In this document: positions 6,164 through 6,849 of the stretch, piece by piece
How positions within the stretch are numbered: the first letter of the stretch is position 1
How the letters are laid out: each line of letters begins with the position of its first letter
Source: an uncultured Ruminococcus sp.
GTDB taxonomy: Bacteria > Bacillota > Clostridia > Oscillospirales > Ruminococcaceae
Length of the DNA stretch: 6,849 nt
Assembly: GCA_900541495.1 (NCBI GenBank)
Contig: UQKC01000085.1
Location: 1-6,849 of the forward strand
Reading direction: 5' to 3'
Notes under the pieces: model-generated
Seen by the model: only the letters and a program-made list of their open reading frames with translations
What the model was told of the DNA's origin: nothing
Databases searched by the model: none
Made by a program: the position numbers and the translations under genes

Positions 6164-6195
6164 ATACGGATATATGATAAAATCGTTAAAAGCAG
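6157..6195 (-). promoter_or_regulatory. predicted antiterminator pairing
   Basis: CUGCUUU (6195-6189, within the Ser21-Cys22-Phe23 codons of the leader peptide) can form seven pairs with GAAGCAG (6163-6157), the 5' arm of the leader terminator, around a 25-base loop. This structure and the terminator are mutually exclusive. Two further CCTGC copies in the leader ORF (6250-6246 and 6220-6216) can also pair with GCAGG (6160-6156). The pairing is read directly from the sequence; the role is inferred. Confidence 0.65.
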
Positions 6196-6257
6196 CTTTT
6201 ATGATATTCTTTTTTGCAGGACATTATGCACATTGACATTGAGATGCAGGATATCAT
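6186..6257 (-). CDS. Met/Cys-rich leader peptide of the metNIQ operon, 23 residues
   Basis: The reading frame runs from an ATG at 6257 to TAA at 6186. AAAGGAG (6273-6267) lies 9 bases upstream, and the ATG is about 37 bases after the predicted start of transcription. The peptide reads MISCISMSMCIMSC, then KKEYHKSCF. It has four Met (1, 7, 9, 12), four Cys (4, 10, 14, 22), five Ser and three Ile: 8 of 23 residues are sulfur amino acids. This composition, directly before a methionine importer and a leader terminator, fits a ribosome-stalling attenuator. With enough Met-tRNA the ribosome reaches the stop codon, covers CUGCUUU and lets the terminator form. Starved, it stalls at Met7-Met12, well upstream, and leaves CUGCUUU free to pair as antiterminator. 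I see no S-box or T-box core motif. The peptide itself probably has no function after synthesis. Confidence 0.78.
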   Translation of the reverse strand: MISCISMSMCIMSCKKEYHKSCF

Positions 6258-6301
6258 ATCAGCTTGCTCCTTTCGATCGTTTTGTTTTTGACTATGGCTT
6301 T

Positions 6302-6330
6302 ATTATACACCTCAAATCATAGCTTGTCAA
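6302..6330 (-). promoter_or_regulatory. promoter of the metNIQ operon
   Basis: A perfect -35 TTGACA (6330-6325), exactly 17 bases, and a perfect -10 TATAAT (6307-6302) on the minus strand, with an A/T-rich stretch (ATTAATCATTAGAAAA) upstream of the -35. The predicted start is near 6295. A full-consensus promoter fits an operon regulated after initiation, by attenuation, rather than by activator-dependent initiation. Confidence 0.92.
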
Positions 6331-6622
6331 TAGGTTTTCTAATGATTAATTGCTCAAACATTACCCTGTATTTTGCAGGATTTTTTTACACATCGTACAA
6401 ATTAGGTATAAAATGTTAAGAAATGGGCGAAAATAATGTACTTTTGACCGCATTTGTGCAGCTTTGGGAGCTAAAAATATCATTTTGAGTAAAAAAATTA
6501 GTGTAAAACGCCCACGATAAAGCTTGACGGTAAGATTTTTCAACATATTGGCACTTTTATGTTTGAAAAGTCTTGCGCCGAGTGAGATATACAAATCGTT
6601 TTGGGGTAGGGTTCTATAATAA
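6331..6622. other. A/T-rich intergenic region with no convincing gene
   Basis: A stretch of 290 bases between the metNIQ promoter and the terminator of the toxin remnant. All open frames are short or are continuations of frames antisense to, or shifted from, the toxin, and none has an SD site. On the plus strand TTTACA (6385-6390), 16 bases and TATAAA (6407-6412) form a fair promoter, yet only tiny ORFs follow. A small RNA is possible but nothing in the sequence identifies one. Confidence 0.5.
6385..6412 (+). promoter_or_regulatory. possible plus-strand promoter without a gene
   Basis: TTTACA and TATAAA, each five of six matches to consensus, are separated by 16 bases, predicting transcription rightward from about 6419. 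No protein-coding frame follows, and rightward RNA would run toward the 6623-6660 hairpin, which lacks a U tract in this direction. In A/T-rich DNA such matches arise by chance. Confidence 0.25.
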
Positions 6623-6660
6623 AACGGAGCTGTTTCAGCGTGTACTGCAACAGCTCCGTT
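6613..6660 (-). terminator. rho-independent terminator of the toxin remnant
   Basis: AACGGAGCTGTT (6623-6634) and AACAGCTCCGTT (6649-6660) form a perfect 12-bp stem. A 1x1 mismatch and CAG/CTG extend it inward to a 6-base loop. On the minus strand it is followed by TTATTATAG, completing a TTTTATTATA tail, and it begins 4 bases after the toxin stop codon. It insulates the metNIQ promoter from upstream transcription. Confidence 0.85.
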
Positions 6661-6664
6661 AAAT

Positions 6665-6849
6665 TTAAAACAGATCAGAGTGAGAACCTGTTCTGACAAG
6701 TTTCAAAATCAGATTTTCTTTTTGGATCTGATATATGAGCAGCCAGTTTGGATTTATGTGACACTCTCTCATATTTTTGTAATCTTTGGAATCGTTAAGG
6801 TCACCTCTAAAAACCACCGGCTAAAGCCTTAGCACCTCATCTGCTTGCA
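6665..6849 (-). pseudogene. YafQ-type toxin (RelE superfamily), 3' part only, interrupted by a stop; continues beyond or broken at the window edge
   Basis: The last 48 codons read RGDLNDSKDYKNMRECH, INPNWLLIYQI, then QKENLILKLV and RTGSHSDLF, a clear match to the C-terminal half of YafQ mRNA-cleaving toxins of type II toxin-antitoxin systems. RECH, NW and GSHSDLF align with E. coli YafQ H63, W68, H87 and F91. The position of D67 is Asn here. The KDH motif with H50 that should precede GDL is absent. Instead the frame runs PVVF back to a TAG at 6821-6823, with QADEVLRL in the same frame beyond it to the window edge. No start codon or antitoxin gene is visible. Internal deletion or replacement of the middle of the gene is most likely. 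A sequencing error cannot be excluded. Confidence 0.72.

Noticed and set aside
6120..6300. SAM-I (S-box) riboswitch or Met T-box in the metN leader
   Set aside because: By eye there is no S-box core and no T-box AGGGTGG-type sequence before the terminator. The leader ORF explains the layout better. A covariance-model search would settle it.
6361..6699. Minus-strand 112-codon frame upstream of metN
   Set aside because: It begins inside the toxin remnant in another frame, runs straight through the strong terminator at 6623-6660, has no SD, and matches no family I know.
6700..6740. Inverted repeat ATCAGA...TCTGAT
   Set aside because: It lies within the conserved toxin coding sequence and is probably a codon coincidence.

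Overview
The window reads as chromosomal DNA from a moderately low-GC Gram-positive anaerobe, most likely a Clostridia member of the Ruminococcus type. The reasons are strong AGGAGG-like ribosome sites before nearly every gene, Gram-positive lipoprotein signal peptides with Ala/Thr/Asp/Glu linkers, and consensus sigma-A promoters. The genus is an inference. Every gene I can support lies on the minus strand, so transcription runs from high to low coordinates.

From right to left: (1) 6665-6849 is the 3' part of a YafQ-type toxin gene, interrupted by an in-frame stop and followed by a strong terminator (6623-6660). (2) 6331-6622 has no convincing gene. (3) 6120-6330 is the leader of a methionine-import operon. 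It has a perfect-consensus promoter, a 23-residue Met/Cys-rich leader peptide with its own Shine-Dalgarno (SD) site, an antiterminator-capable segment at the end of that reading frame, and a terminator hairpin just before metN. This looks like a ribosome-mediated transcription attenuator, where an S-box or Met T-box would be expected in this group. (4) 3308-6119 is metN-metI-(small ORF)-metQ, a complete MetNIQ D/L-methionine ABC importer: ATPase with C-terminal NIL domain, permease, and lipoprotein receptor. A 25-codon ORF ending Arg-Cys-Cys-His sits between metI and metQ. (5) 3258-3290 is a 13-bp terminator hairpin. The -35 element and spacer of the next promoter are built into it. (6) 129-3115 is a second, complete ABC importer of the polar amino acid family: two permeases, an ATPase and a lipoprotein receptor that closely resembles the aspartate/glutamate receptor PEB1a. 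Its 5' leader contains a 7-codon ORF whose last codons form an anti-SD sequence able to pair with the first permease's ribosome site. (7) 1-128 is intergenic, with a small hairpin and six tandem copies of a 7-bp unit.

The two transporters appear to be separate transcription units. The methionine importer is apparently controlled at two levels: attenuation of synthesis through the leader peptide, and feedback on the protein through the NIL domain. The item most worth following up is the Met/Cys leader-peptide attenuator at 6141-6257, followed by the RCCH small ORF at 4316-4393 and the SD-sequestering mini-ORF leader at 3121-3193.
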